DNA from: Fimbriimonadaceae bacterium
Lineage (GTDB): Bacteria > Armatimonadota > Fimbriimonadia > Fimbriimonadales > Fimbriimonadaceae
NCBI GenBank assembly: GCA_014380605.1
Contig: JACMJO010000561.1
Location: 1 to 7,236, forward strand
Reading direction: 5' to 3'
DNA length: 7,236 nt
Positions within the stretch are counted from its first letter, which is position 1. Each line of letters begins with the position of its first letter. This document shows positions 1 through 7,038 of the stretch, piece after piece. The position numbers and the translations under genes are program-made. The notes under the pieces were generated by a model. It saw nothing but the letters and a program-made list of their open reading frames with translations. It did no database searches and was not told where the DNA came from.

Positions 1-2
1 CG

Positions 3-1640
3 AGTCCGCAATTCTCCGGCTTGATCGCTTTGATGGCGATATGTGCGATGTTCCTTCAGAAGCAACAGCGTCCGGTCGAGGAGGTGGTGGCTGAGCGAGT
101 TGAATCGGAACCAATTTCGAGCCGGCAGAGGTTGACCTGGGTCCTATTAGCTGCAGTTCCGTCGAGCTTGTTACTTGGCGTGACGAACTACATGACGACA
201 AACCTTGCTCCAATGCCGTTGCTGTGGATCGTGCCGCTCACGATCTACCTGATCACATTCATCGTGGCTTTCGCTCGGAAGCAGTGGGTCAAGTCGGCGG
301 TCTGGGCTCGGATTCTTCCCTTGGTCGTCACCCCGCTGGCACTGGTAATGATTCTGGAGGCGACCGAGCCGATGATGATTCTCGCCGCCATGCACTTATT
401 GGCCTTCACGATAGCGGCCCTGATGTGCCACACCCGCTTGGTCGAAACCCGACCAAGCGCAAGCAAGCTAACGGAATTCTATGTCTGGCTTTCGGTTGGC
501 GGAGCCATTGGCGGCCTGTTCAACGCACTGCTTGCCCCAACTATATTCAGCACCCTCGCCGAGTATCCGATCGCCCTCATTGCGGCATGCTTGATCAGGC
601 CCGCCCGAGTCGACAAAGCGCCGAGATTAAGGTTGGACATAGCCTTTGCCCTTGGAATGCTTGTCGTCGTCATTTGCTTGGGATTTATCGTTCGCGAACT
701 GGGAATGCCTCCTTCGCAGGCTCGAACCGCGCTCGTTATCGGCTTGCCCGCGATTCTATGCTTCCTAATGGTCGATCATCCGATTCGATATGGACTGATG
801 ATTGGCGCGGTCTTCCTAGGCTCTAACTTGATGCAGACCAGTTCGGCGGGGACTATCGCCTACACGGGACGGAGCTTTTTCGGGGTCCATCGGGTGGTCT
901 ACACCAGTAAGGGCAGGTTCCACGAACTTGTACACGGAAACACGCTCCACGGCATCCAGGACACGCTCAACCCTGGAGAGCCTAAGACGTACTACACGCG
1001 AAACGGCCCGGTCGGTCAAGTATTCGAGGCCTATCCTAATCTTCCCCATGTCGCCCTGGTAGGAATGGGAGTAGGCTCGTGTGCCGCTTATGGTCGGCCG
1101 GGGCAGAAGTTGACATACTTTGAGATCGATCCGGTCGTGGATCAGATCGCTAAAGACCCCAAGCATTTCACGTTCCTTCGGGACACCAAGGCGGACCTGG
1201 ATGTGGTTCTTGGAGACGCCAGGCTTACACTGGGGCGTCAAGACGGTCCTTACAATCTGATCGCCTTGGATGCGTTTAGCTCGGATTCGATCCCGATCCA
1301 CCTCCTGACTAAGGAAGCGGTTGCGATGTATCTCTCCAAGCTCACCCCAGATGGCTTTTTGGCATTTCATATTTCCAATCGGTATCTCCAACTTGAACCG
1401 ATCTTGGCCAAGCTCGCCGAGAGCCTGAATATGGTTGCCTATTCGTTGGTGGACGCGCCGACCGACGAGGAAACTCGGGTTGGCAAAAGACCCTCCCACT
1501 GGATGGTTTTGGCTCGCTCGAAGGCGGATGTTGCCAAGCTTGTGGATCAGTCGGCTTGGCAGTTGTCACCGCCTGATCCCTCCACTCCGATTTGGACGGA
1601 CGACTACTCAAACATCCTAAGCGCGTATGATCCGGACTAA
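3..1640 (+). CDS. Membrane protein fused to spermidine synthase-like domain (5'-truncated by window)
   Basis: The reading frame is open to the left edge, so the gene begins outside the window; the TTG at 21 is only the first start-like codon and falls inside a hydrophobic helix. Residues below are counted from that TTG. Several membrane helices follow (about 38-60, 65-85, 95-112, 118-137, 150-175, 205-225, 236-268), with family-typical PLLWIVPL and TEFYVWLSVGGAIGG. The C-terminal half is a spermidine synthase-type fold: RSFFGVHRV (285-293), GNTLHG (306-311), the nucleotide-binding VGMGVGS (347-353), acidic strand end FEID (367-370), GDARL (398-402), and DAFSSDSIPIHLLT (417-430), whose Asp417 aligns with the catalytic Asp of polyamine synthases. 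WTDDYSNIL closes the domain. This is the architecture often annotated 'fused MFS/spermidine synthase'. Perhaps 150-200 N-terminal residues are missing (inference). Its true substrate is unknown; the annotation does not prove polyamine synthesis. It converges on the GH16 gene, so it is a separate transcription unit. Confidence 0.9.
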   Translation, partial: SPQFSGLIALMAICAMFLQKQQRPVEEVVAERVESEPISSRQRLTWVLLAAVPSSLLLGVTNYMTTNLAPMPLLWIVPLTIYLITFIVAFARKQWVKSAVWARILPLVVTPLALVMILEATEPMMILAAMHLLAFTIAALMCHTRLVETRPSASKLTEFYVWLSVGGAIGGLFNALLAPTIFSTLAEYPIALIAACLIRPARVDKAPRLRLDIAFALGMLVVVICLGFIVRELGMPPSQARTALVIGLPAILCFLMVDHPIRYGLMIGAVFLGSNLMQTSSAGTIAYTGRSFFGVHRVVYTSKGRFHELVHGNTLHGIQDTLNPGEPKTYYTRNGPVGQVFEAYPNLPHVALVGMGVGSCAAYGRPGQKLTYFEIDPVVDQIAKDPKHFTFLRDTKADLDVVLGDARLTLGRQDGPYNLIALDAFSSDSIPIHLLTKEAVAMYLSKLTPDGFLAFHISNRYLQLEPILAKLAESLNMVAYSLVDAPTDEETRVGKRPSHWMVLARSKADVAKLVDQSAWQLSPPDPSTPIWTDDYSNILSAYDPD

Positions 1641-1653
1641 TCAGCCGGGATTG

Positions 1654-2478
1654 TCATGACTTTGGCTTGTAGAACCTTACGTAGTCGATCTCATATCGGT
1701 GCGGGAACAGGCTCTCATCGATACCCTTCTGACCTCCCCACCCACCGCCGATCGCCAAGTTCATGATCAGATACTGGGGCTTGTCAAAGGGCCACTTGTC
1801 CTCACCCGCGCCCGCTTCCTTGCGAAAAACGAAGTACCGCGTGTCGTTGAAGAAGAACTCCATCCGATCCGGATACCACTCCACCGCGTAGACGTTAAAG
1901 GCTTTCCAGGGCTCGCCACCATCGATGTTGTTCCCCTTTCCCGTTCCCTTCGTGTGGTTATAGGCATGCACGTGGATGTTCGCGTGAACCCGTTTGGGGT
2001 CAAACCCGACGTTCTCTAGAATGTCGATCTCGCCGCACCTCGGCCACCCGGCTTTGCCAATGTTGGTCCCTAAAGTCCAAATCGCGGGCCACGTGCCTCG
2101 ACCAGTTGGAACCTTGGCCCGAGCTTCGATTCGTCCGTACAGGAGCTCATGACGCCCGCTCGTGGTCAGACTAGCCGACGTGATCTTGTTGCCGTTCCAG
2201 TTGTCTTTTCGCGCCTCGATGACTAACTTGCCATCCTCGATTCGGGCATTTTCGCGTCGATCATCGGTGTAGTACTGTGCTTCTCCGTTCCGCAGATGGC
2301 CCTTCTCGTACGTCCAGTTCCGCGGGTCCGGAGCCGTACCGCGATTGAACTCATCCGACCATTCAAGTTTCCACTTGCTCGGATCAAATGCCTTCTTAAT
2401 GCCAACCGTATCAGACGTTCCACTGAGACCTTGCGGTCCAGAGACCATCACAGCAACTCCAATCAACCCAACGATCAT
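1654..2478 (-). CDS. Glycoside hydrolase family 16 (laminarinase-type beta-glucanase)
   Basis: This 274-residue protein is almost entirely one GH16 beta-jelly-roll domain with no added carbohydrate-binding module. The catalytic motif is EIDILE at 150-155: Glu150 nucleophile, Asp152, Glu155 acid/base. The ExDxxE spacing is the beta-bulge form found in laminarinases (beta-1,3-glucanases) rather than ExDxE as in lichenases and xyloglucan enzymes. Other family landmarks are WSDEFN (40-45), YGRIEARAKVP (114-124), GTWPAIWTLG (128-137), the HxNxHxH stretch near 165-171, and the closing IDYVRFYK (264-271). Retaining cleavage of beta-1,3 (or mixed) glucan is expected from the family; the exact substrate is inferred. 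The N-terminus has a short hydrophobic run (2-13) without the usual basic residues, so export is likely but the signal is weak. It is the last gene of the operon. The ATG is well supported by AGGAG six bases upstream, which overlaps the stop codon of the preceding gene. Confidence 0.95.
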   Translation of the reverse strand: MIVGLIGVAVMVSGPQGLSGTSDTVGIKKAFDPSKWKLEWSDEFNRGTAPDPRNWTYEKGHLRNGEAQYYTDDRRENARIEDGKLVIEARKDNWNGNKITSASLTTSGRHELLYGRIEARAKVPTGRGTWPAIWTLGTNIGKAGWPRCGEIDILENVGFDPKRVHANIHVHAYNHTKGTGKGNNIDGGEPWKAFNVYAVEWYPDRMEFFFNDTRYFVFRKEAGAGEDKWPFDKPQYLIMNLAIGGGWGGQKGIDESLFPHRYEIDYVRFYKPKS

Positions 2479-2484
2479 GAGATT

Positions 2485-2489
2485 CTCCT
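2485..2489 (-). promoter_or_regulatory. Shine-Dalgarno of the GH16 gene, overlapping upstream stop codon
   Basis: On the minus strand the sequence reads TAGGAGAATCTC-ATG. The TAG is the stop of the C45 hydrolase gene, and its last two bases are the first two of the AGGAG that sits six bases before the GH16 start. Ribosomes ending the hydrolase therefore stop on the next gene's binding site. This supports translational coupling and fixes the GH16 start. Confidence 0.8.
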
Positions 2490-3828
2490 AACGCGGCACC
2501 GTAAACGTTACCCAGGGTTGAGCCTTGATGTCTTTGAGCCAAGGGCCAGAAACAGCGCGCTGGTTGGGATACTTCTTGAAGTAGTCCGCGGCGATGAGCT
2601 CAGAGCCGTCGGGAATGCCCATCCGCGCCCAGATCGACATCTTCATGACAGAGTCCGACGTCGCGACTCTGGCATTGGTGGCTCCGTGCAAGGCACCGTA
2701 GATGTCCGACCGACCACATAGCGTTGCGTCGCTGGCGCCTTGCTTACCCGTCACTTCGTTGAAGGTATCGCCGAGAAACTGCTGAGCCTTAGCGGCATCG
2801 ATTTGGCCTTTGTTTTGGGCCATTAGGGTGCCCCATCGTTGTTTGCGGGCCATGCAGCCGTTCTGAGCTGGATTCGGATTGAACCAAGTCACTTCCTCTT
2901 TGATCAGCTTGGGGTCCTCTGGGTAGTTGGCGCCTACGTAGGCTCCGTCCTTGGTGCGGTTGAATATAACGTTCTTCAATCCCAGCTCCAGCTTGCCGAT
3001 TTCGCCCGTTTTGGCGTCGCCCATCAACCAGGTATTGGCATAGCCACCGTTGTTGCCGATCTTGAAGATGCTCACCATTTCGTCGAGGTTGTTCGCGTAT
3101 TGGATCGACTTCCGCATGCGCATGAACTCAGGAAGACCATTGGGATCGAAGCCGTGAAAGCCGCTGATCGTGGTCTCGCAGAGCATAAGGCCCGCTGAGT
3201 TGATGGCAAAGTCGCTTCCGCTATGGATCATTCCGGCTAGCGCGTCCATGAGAATTCGGTTGCCCTTTGCGGGTTTGATGTCGAGCATGACGTTGAACCG
3301 CTGGCCGATGATATAGCCCCACCAGAGGTTGTGGCCCATCACGATCTTGCCGTCCTTGGTCATGCTGCCCGTGGCAACGAACGCGCTGCAGGATTCCTTC
3401 GCGCCGCTTTCCCGCTGTCCACCTCTTTGGGCTTTCTGCCAGGGCAAGTAGTACCCGCCCAGTTCGATGTGGGCATTGAAGGCCAATACATCCCACACGT
3501 CGACCTTGATGCCCTTTGCGGTCAGGCCCTCAGTCATTCCTTGTAATTCTTCGCGATACTCCTGGTCGAGCTTCTCCCAAAAGAGCTTCTTCGCTTCCTC
3601 GCGGTACCAGTTCCAATCCTTCTCGCCCAGGTCCGTGGCCTTGAGGGCTTTGTGGGCGTCGTCGATTTCGGGGGCGAGCAAGTAGCCGTATTGGAATCCG
3701 ACGGTTCTCGGCTTACCTTCCAGATGAGCATACACCCAGCCAGCCTTTTCGTAGCGATAGGCTTTCGCAAGGCGCACATCTTGCGGCTGGATTTGAAGGA
3801 GCGCAATCGCGCCCAAGAGGAGGAGCAT
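2488..3828 (-). CDS. C45-family / phospholipase B-like autoproteolytic N-terminal nucleophile hydrolase
   Basis: This 446-residue protein matches the superfamily containing peptidase C45 (acyl-CoA:6-aminopenicillanate acyltransferase-like) and phospholipase B-like proteins (LAMA/PLBD). The key motif is ESCSAF (145-150): Cys147 would become the N-terminal nucleophile after self-cleavage between Ser146 and Cys147. It is followed by KDGKIVMGHNLWW (158-170), the family's 'G-x-(N/T)-x-W' strand. The propeptide also fits: FQYGYLLAPEI (45-55), YREELQGMTEGL (91-102) and DVWDVLAFNAHIEL (110-123). Cleavage would give chains of about 146 and 300 residues. An N-terminal hydrophobic run (MLLLLGAIALL) suggests export, though it lacks basic residues. 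C217, C325 and C371 could form disulfides. The family cleaves amide or ester bonds; the substrate here is unknown. The start lies 18 bases after the waaA stop in the same frame, with no other start codon between them and no clear Shine-Dalgarno, suggesting re-initiation after waaA. Confidence 0.85.
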   Translation of the reverse strand: MLLLLGAIALLQIQPQDVRLAKAYRYEKAGWVYAHLEGKPRTVGFQYGYLLAPEIDDAHKALKATDLGEKDWNWYREEAKKLFWEKLDQEYREELQGMTEGLTAKGIKVDVWDVLAFNAHIELGGYYLPWQKAQRGGQRESGAKESCSAFVATGSMTKDGKIVMGHNLWWGYIIGQRFNVMLDIKPAKGNRILMDALAGMIHSGSDFAINSAGLMLCETTISGFHGFDPNGLPEFMRMRKSIQYANNLDEMVSIFKIGNNGGYANTWLMGDAKTGEIGKLELGLKNVIFNRTKDGAYVGANYPEDPKLIKEEVTWFNPNPAQNGCMARKQRWGTLMAQNKGQIDAAKAQQFLGDTFNEVTGKQGASDATLCGRSDIYGALHGATNARVATSDSVMKMSIWARMGIPDGSELIAADYFKKYPNQRAVSGPWLKDIKAQPWVTFTVPR

Positions 3829-3846
3829 TTGTTTAGAATACGACGC

Positions 3847-5106
3847 TTAAGGCATCCACGTGTTAGCCTCGGCAGCAATTGCGCCTGCATAGCGGGCGCT
3901 CGCACCCAAACTTCCCTGAATCAAATTCCTCGCCGATTCACCCATCTTCTCGCGCTTGTCGGGATGATCCATGAGGTCTTTCACGGCCCGTGTCAAGTCG
4001 CCCCGCTGTGAGCAAACGATCGTCGCGCCGGCATGCGCCGCCGAGTCAGCAGCATCCCGAAAGTTCTGCATATGGGGACCGTGGATAACGGGGACGCCGT
4101 GGGCGAGGGGTTGGATCAGGTTTTGACCCCCGAGGTTGGAGAAGCCGCCGCCGACAATCGCAATGTCCGCTACTGCATAAACCTTTGCTAATTCCCCATA
4201 AGTGTCCAAGATCATGTATCCGCAGGTCTCGCCTTGTGATCGCAAGCCAAAGGCTCCGACCGCCGTGGCCACGTACTGCGACAACGGCTCGCTTCGCTCA
4301 AGATGCCGGGGCGCGTGGATTACCTGAATTCGATCCATCAAGGGTTTCAACTCGTCGACGACATATTTTTCTTCCGCCTCATCGCGGGTAGAGCCTATGA
4401 CAACGGTGATCTTATCCGGCGACAGTCCCAAGTCCCGGCGCAGTTGCGAAGCGTCCGCATCTATACCTTCCACCGCTTGGTCGAACTTGCTATTCCCCAA
4501 AACTTCAACGTTCTGCCCCCCAAGCTCCTTTATTCGCTCTGCGTCCGTCTCCGTCTGCATCAAGCACCGATCCATCTCCTTCAGTAAGGCTCGATAGAAG
4601 AAGGCGATGCGCTTAGACCTAGGAAAGGAACGGTCGCTGATTCGGCCATTCACCAGGAGCGTTCGCGCACCGAACACCTTAGCCGCCCAAAGGAAGTTGA
4701 ACCAAAGCTCCGTCTCCATCACAACGACTACCGATGGGCGGACTCGCTGCATGGCAGACAGTTGGAACCGAGCCACGTCGATTGGCATGTAGATAAGGTG
4801 ATCGAACAACCCCTCCGCCTTTTCCCGAGCAGTTTGGTGTCCACTGCTCGTAGTCACACTGAGGACGATCTCATAGTCCGGAAGTCTTGCTTTGATCTCC
4901 CTGAGGATCGGCATAGAGGCCACCACCTCGCCAACGGAGACGGCGTGGAACCAGATTCGCTTGCCATCTTTGCGAGCAGGGAGGTCGATGTTCCCCTGCC
5001 TTTCCTTCCAGTTGGGCTGCTCACTCCGCTTCCGAGCGCGCCACCACATCCAAGGAACCCAAATGGGGGATAGAAGGAGAATCAGGACATTGTAAATCCA
5101 GTACAA
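3847..5106 (-). CDS. waaA: 3-deoxy-D-manno-octulosonic acid (Kdo) transferase, GT30
   Basis: WaaA (KdtA) transfers Kdo from CMP-Kdo to lipid A precursor at the inner face of the inner membrane, giving the LPS inner core. The 419 residues match the usual family length. An N-terminal membrane anchor (about 3-22, followed by RARKR) precedes the first Rossmann domain. The motif HAVSVGEV (54-61) contains the catalytic Glu60; METELW (130-135) carries the second conserved acidic segment. In the C-terminal domain are IGSTRDEAEE (237-246), HAPRHLER (264-271), and the donor-site GGGFSNLGGQN (319-329) followed by HGVPVIHGP (336-344). GGQN replaces the GGHN of the E. coli enzyme; this is a seen substitution, probably a normal lineage variant. 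The start is TTG, one base after the purC stop; an in-frame TAA lies 24 bases above it with no other start codon between. A GAGGT sits five bases upstream. Whether it adds one, two or more Kdo residues cannot be read from the sequence. Confidence 0.95.
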   Translation of the reverse strand: MYWIYNVLILLLSPIWVPWMWWRARKRSEQPNWKERQGNIDLPARKDGKRIWFHAVSVGEVVASMPILREIKARLPDYEIVLSVTTSSGHQTAREKAEGLFDHLIYMPIDVARFQLSAMQRVRPSVVVVMETELWFNFLWAAKVFGARTLLVNGRISDRSFPRSKRIAFFYRALLKEMDRCLMQTETDAERIKELGGQNVEVLGNSKFDQAVEGIDADASQLRRDLGLSPDKITVVIGSTRDEAEEKYVVDELKPLMDRIQVIHAPRHLERSEPLSQYVATAVGAFGLRSQGETCGYMILDTYGELAKVYAVADIAIVGGGFSNLGGQNLIQPLAHGVPVIHGPHMQNFRDAADSAAHAGATIVCSQRGDLTRAVKDLMDHPDKREKMGESARNLIQGSLGASARYAGAIAAEANTWMP

Positions 5107-5107
5107 G

Positions 5108-6001
5108 CTAGACCTCGAAAACCTTGCTTGTTACAAGTTCATAGGCTTGCACATACTTCGCTCTCGTGTTCGCGACGACCTCTGGCGGAAGGGTTGGGCC
5201 GGGGGGTTGCTTGTTCCAGTTGAGGGTCTCCAGATAGTCCCGGACATACTGCTTGTCGTAGCTGGGCTGGGCATGGCCCGGATCATAGGAAGCGGCATCC
5301 CAATACCTTGACGAATCCGGCGTCAACGCTTCGTCGATTAGGATGATGCCGTCGTCGGTCGCCCCAAACTCAAACTTGGTGTCCGCCAAGATCAACCCTT
5401 TAGACAAAGCATGCTCAGCGGCCCGGTTGTAGAGTTCCAGCGTCCACTCCTTGACCAATTCCGCCGTCTCCCAGCCAACCCTATCGACCGCCTGGGAGAA
5501 CGAGATATTCTCGTCGTGACCCTCCTCGGCTTTGGTGGCAGGAGTAAAGATCGGCTCGGGCAAGGGTGAGCTTTCCCTTAACCCATATGGCAAGTCTAAG
5601 TCGTGAATATCGCTGCCGAAGGCTCGATACTCCTTGAACAACGAACCCGAAATGTAGCCGCGAGCGACGCACTCGATAGTTAGCGGCTTTGCCTTTTTTG
5701 CCAGCATCGCCCGACCGGCCAACTCGGGCTGGGGACTCGGGCAATGACGGGCGATCTCGCCATCATCGATCGATAGGACATGGTTGGGGCAGACGTCGGC
5801 GAGTTGCTCGAACCAAAAGGTGCTCATCTGGTTCAGGATGCAGCCCTTATCGGGAATTCCATTGGCCATCACAACGTCGAACGCCGAGATACGATCGGTC
5901 GCCACGATGAGCATCGACTCGCCCAGATCGTAGACTTCGCGGACCTTGCCGATACGAGGAGCAGGGAGACCGTGGAGAGCCGTATGAAGTAGCTCGGGCA
6001 T
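5108..6001 (-). CDS. purC: SAICAR synthase (phosphoribosylaminoimidazole-succinocarboxamide synthase)
   Basis: PurC performs the ATP-dependent joining of aspartate to CAIR, giving SAICAR in cytosolic purine biosynthesis. Clear landmarks are GKVREVYD (18-25, nucleotide-binding loop), TDRISAFDVVM (35-45), the first family signature IECVARGYISGS (109-120), the second signature LILADTKFEFG (203-213), and IDEALTPDSSRYW (222-234). At 297 residues it is the longer, yeast-like form found in many bacteria, rather than the ~237-residue E. coli form; the extra length includes the C-terminal part after residue 240 (YDKQYVRDYLE onward). The reading frame is intact. The ATG is 18 bases after the stop of the membrane-protein gene, with no recognisable Shine-Dalgarno, so coupling or re-initiation is likely. 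No other pur gene is in the window, so purine genes are not clustered on this side. No PurR-like or riboswitch element was recognised before it. Confidence 0.97.
   Translation of the reverse strand: MPELLHTALHGLPAPRIGKVREVYDLGESMLIVATDRISAFDVVMANGIPDKGCILNQMSTFWFEQLADVCPNHVLSIDDGEIARHCPSPQPELAGRAMLAKKAKPLTIECVARGYISGSLFKEYRAFGSDIHDLDLPYGLRESSPLPEPIFTPATKAEEGHDENISFSQAVDRVGWETAELVKEWTLELYNRAAEHALSKGLILADTKFEFGATDDGIILIDEALTPDSSRYWDAASYDPGHAQPSYDKQYVRDYLETLNWNKQPPGPTLPPEVVANTRAKYVQAYELVTSKVFEV
5112..5116 (-). promoter_or_regulatory. Shine-Dalgarno supporting the TTG start of waaA
   Basis: On the minus strand the purC end reads GAGGTCTAGC-TTG. GAGGT lies inside the last codons of purC, five bases before the TTG. 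It is the only reasonable ribosome binding site for waaA, and it justifies a non-ATG start that keeps the whole N-terminal membrane anchor. Confidence 0.6.
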
Positions 6002-6019
6002 GCCGCAGATTATGGCGGC
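6002..6019 (-). repeat. Short GC-rich inverted repeat filling the gap before purC
   Basis: The 18 bases between the stop of the DUF4349-like gene and the purC ATG read GCCGC, eight bases, GCGGC, so a five-base-pair GC stem would occupy the whole gap and end against the purC start codon. There is no Shine-Dalgarno in it. It could modulate initiation or mRNA stability, but a stem this short can arise by chance. Confidence 0.35.
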
Positions 6020-6961
6020 TTAGAGCGATCCGATGCCGATGACGATGACGGCGACCCCGGCGGACTTAGCAGACCGAGCCATCCCTAGGCCTTGAGTGAG
6101 TTTTTGAATCTCTTCTCTGACAACGACGACTTCGGTCGCATCGTCCTCGTACTTCTCTTTTAGCTCTGCTTCCTTGGCTCGAAGATCGCGAATCCGGCCT
6201 GAGATCATGCCAGATACTCGATCGGCGCGTTCGGAGACCGAGCCATCCCAACGATCTGCGCCGCCCACACCCGCCGAACTGAGCCGAGACAGTACCGATG
6301 AAACTGAACTAGCGGGTACGGTCGCAACGATCTGGACGCCGATCACGCTTCCAGACAGGTTGTAGTGTTGGGCCGTGCGCACGCTGGCTCCCGCACCCTG
6401 CAATGCAGACGTAATTGCAGTAGCGTCTCCTTCGGGATCGGGGCCACTTGCCCTACCCGTTACCAAAATGGCATCCGAACTCTTTGGAGGATTTGAAGGA
6501 GGTCCAACCTGTCCTGTCGGCGATTGGCCATTTGGCAACTCCGTGCCGGGTGGAGGCGGGTCGCCCGGCTTCCAGCCGTCGGGCATTGGCGTTTGGCCAA
6601 TAATCGCCCCGCTAAACGGATTCAGAGGCGATGAATCAGATGGTGGCCCAGATGTCGTTCCCTTTGGAACATCCGTCTTGCTTACAACTTTTTCAGGATC
6701 AAGGACGCCAGCAGGAGGCTCCGTATAGAGCGACTGGGCAGGCGTTGTCGGTTTGTTTAGCGGGATCACAACCAGCTTTTCAGCTTCAGGCTTTGCGAAC
6801 CATTCGGGCGCAAACTTCACGGCCGCGAGCACTGCGACCGCGCCAAGCAAGGAACAACACACCGCGACCACGCCCATCGTCATCGACCGACGACGATAGT
6901 AGTTCTCCTCCTTAAAAAGCTCAACCGCCAATACGGCAGGCTCAAGGGGTTCGCGTTCCAT
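6020..6961 (-). CDS. Single-pass membrane protein with proline-rich linker and DUF4349-like domain
   Basis: This 313-residue protein has a cytosolic N-tail (1-28) ending in the basic YYRRRS. A membrane helix follows at about 29-50, so by the positive-inside rule the N-terminus is in and the rest is periplasmic. A proline/glycine/serine-rich linker spans about 68-162 (for example DPPPPGTELPNG), with no predicted fold. The C-terminal part resembles DUF4349: a strand ILVTGRA (165-171), helix 178-191, strand pair ending VIGVQIVATVPAS (207-219), helix 219-230, then a charged helical or coiled-coil segment 244-296 with ERADRV, RDLRAKEAELKEKYEDDATEV and REEIQKL. It ends in a hydrophobic tail, GVAVIVIGIGSL, only about 13 residues long. 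The DUF4349 assignment is from pattern recall, not a search. Function is unknown. It is the first gene of the operon, 18 bases before purC. The ATG has AGGT directly touching it, so its own ribosome binding site is poorly spaced. Confidence 0.8.
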   Translation of the reverse strand: MEREPLEPAVLAVELFKEENYYRRRSMTMGVVAVCCSLLGAVAVLAAVKFAPEWFAKPEAEKLVVIPLNKPTTPAQSLYTEPPAGVLDPEKVVSKTDVPKGTTSGPPSDSSPLNPFSGAIIGQTPMPDGWKPGDPPPPGTELPNGQSPTGQVGPPSNPPKSSDAILVTGRASGPDPEGDATAITSALQGAGASVRTAQHYNLSGSVIGVQIVATVPASSVSSVLSRLSSAGVGGADRWDGSVSERADRVSGMISGRIRDLRAKEAELKEKYEDDATEVVVVREEIQKLTQGLGMARSAKSAGVAVIVIGIGSL

Positions 6962-6974
6962 ACCTATTGTCTAT

Positions 6975-6987
6975 TTTGACGCGCAAA
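6975..6987. repeat. TTTG-N5-CAAA dyad 13 bases before the first gene's start
   Basis: The plus strand reads TTTGACGCGCAAA, an imperfect palindrome with TTTG and CAAA arms. It shares the TTTGCGC half-site (minus strand here) with the element at 7039-7049 (plus strand). Its closeness to the start codon would suit a repressor site. Operator function is an inference from two imperfect copies. Confidence 0.3.
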
Positions 6988-7022
6988 GATCGGGCCGTTA
7001 GCCGGAGTTTTCCAAATCGAGG

Positions 7023-7030
7023 TGGCGCCA
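7023..7030. repeat. Perfect 8-base palindrome TGGCGCCA
   Basis: TGGCGCCA is its own reverse complement. It lies nine bases from the related TTTGCGCCAAA element; the two share the GCGCCA core. It may be part of a regulatory site, but eight-base palindromes are common. Confidence 0.25.
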
Positions 7031-7038
7031 GTGAGTCT

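Noticed and set aside
21..23. TTG as the true start of the spermidine synthase-like gene
   Set aside because: The frame is open to the window edge and the TTG lies within a membrane helix that the family places well inside the protein.
319..344. WaaA donor-site change GGHN to GGQN (protein residues 326-329) as evidence of altered function
   Set aside because: The remaining motifs including Glu60 are intact, and glutamine at this place appears compatible with lineage variation; no functional shift can be claimed.
816..1499. 227-codon antisense open frame opposite the spermidine synthase-like domain
   Set aside because: It lies opposite strongly conserved motifs of a recognised protein and has no recognisable protein pattern itself.
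1630..1651. Possible bidirectional terminator between the convergent genes (ATCCGG versus CCGGGAT arms)
   Set aside because: The stem is about six base pairs with a bulge, overlaps the coding end and has no T-tract; not strong enough to call.
6905..6913. Strong AAGGAGGAG on the minus strand inside the DUF4349-like gene
   Set aside because: It encodes Lys-Glu-Glu in the N-tail, and the next ATG is 21 bases away, too far for a ribosome binding site; the upstream ATG keeps the basic cytosolic tail.
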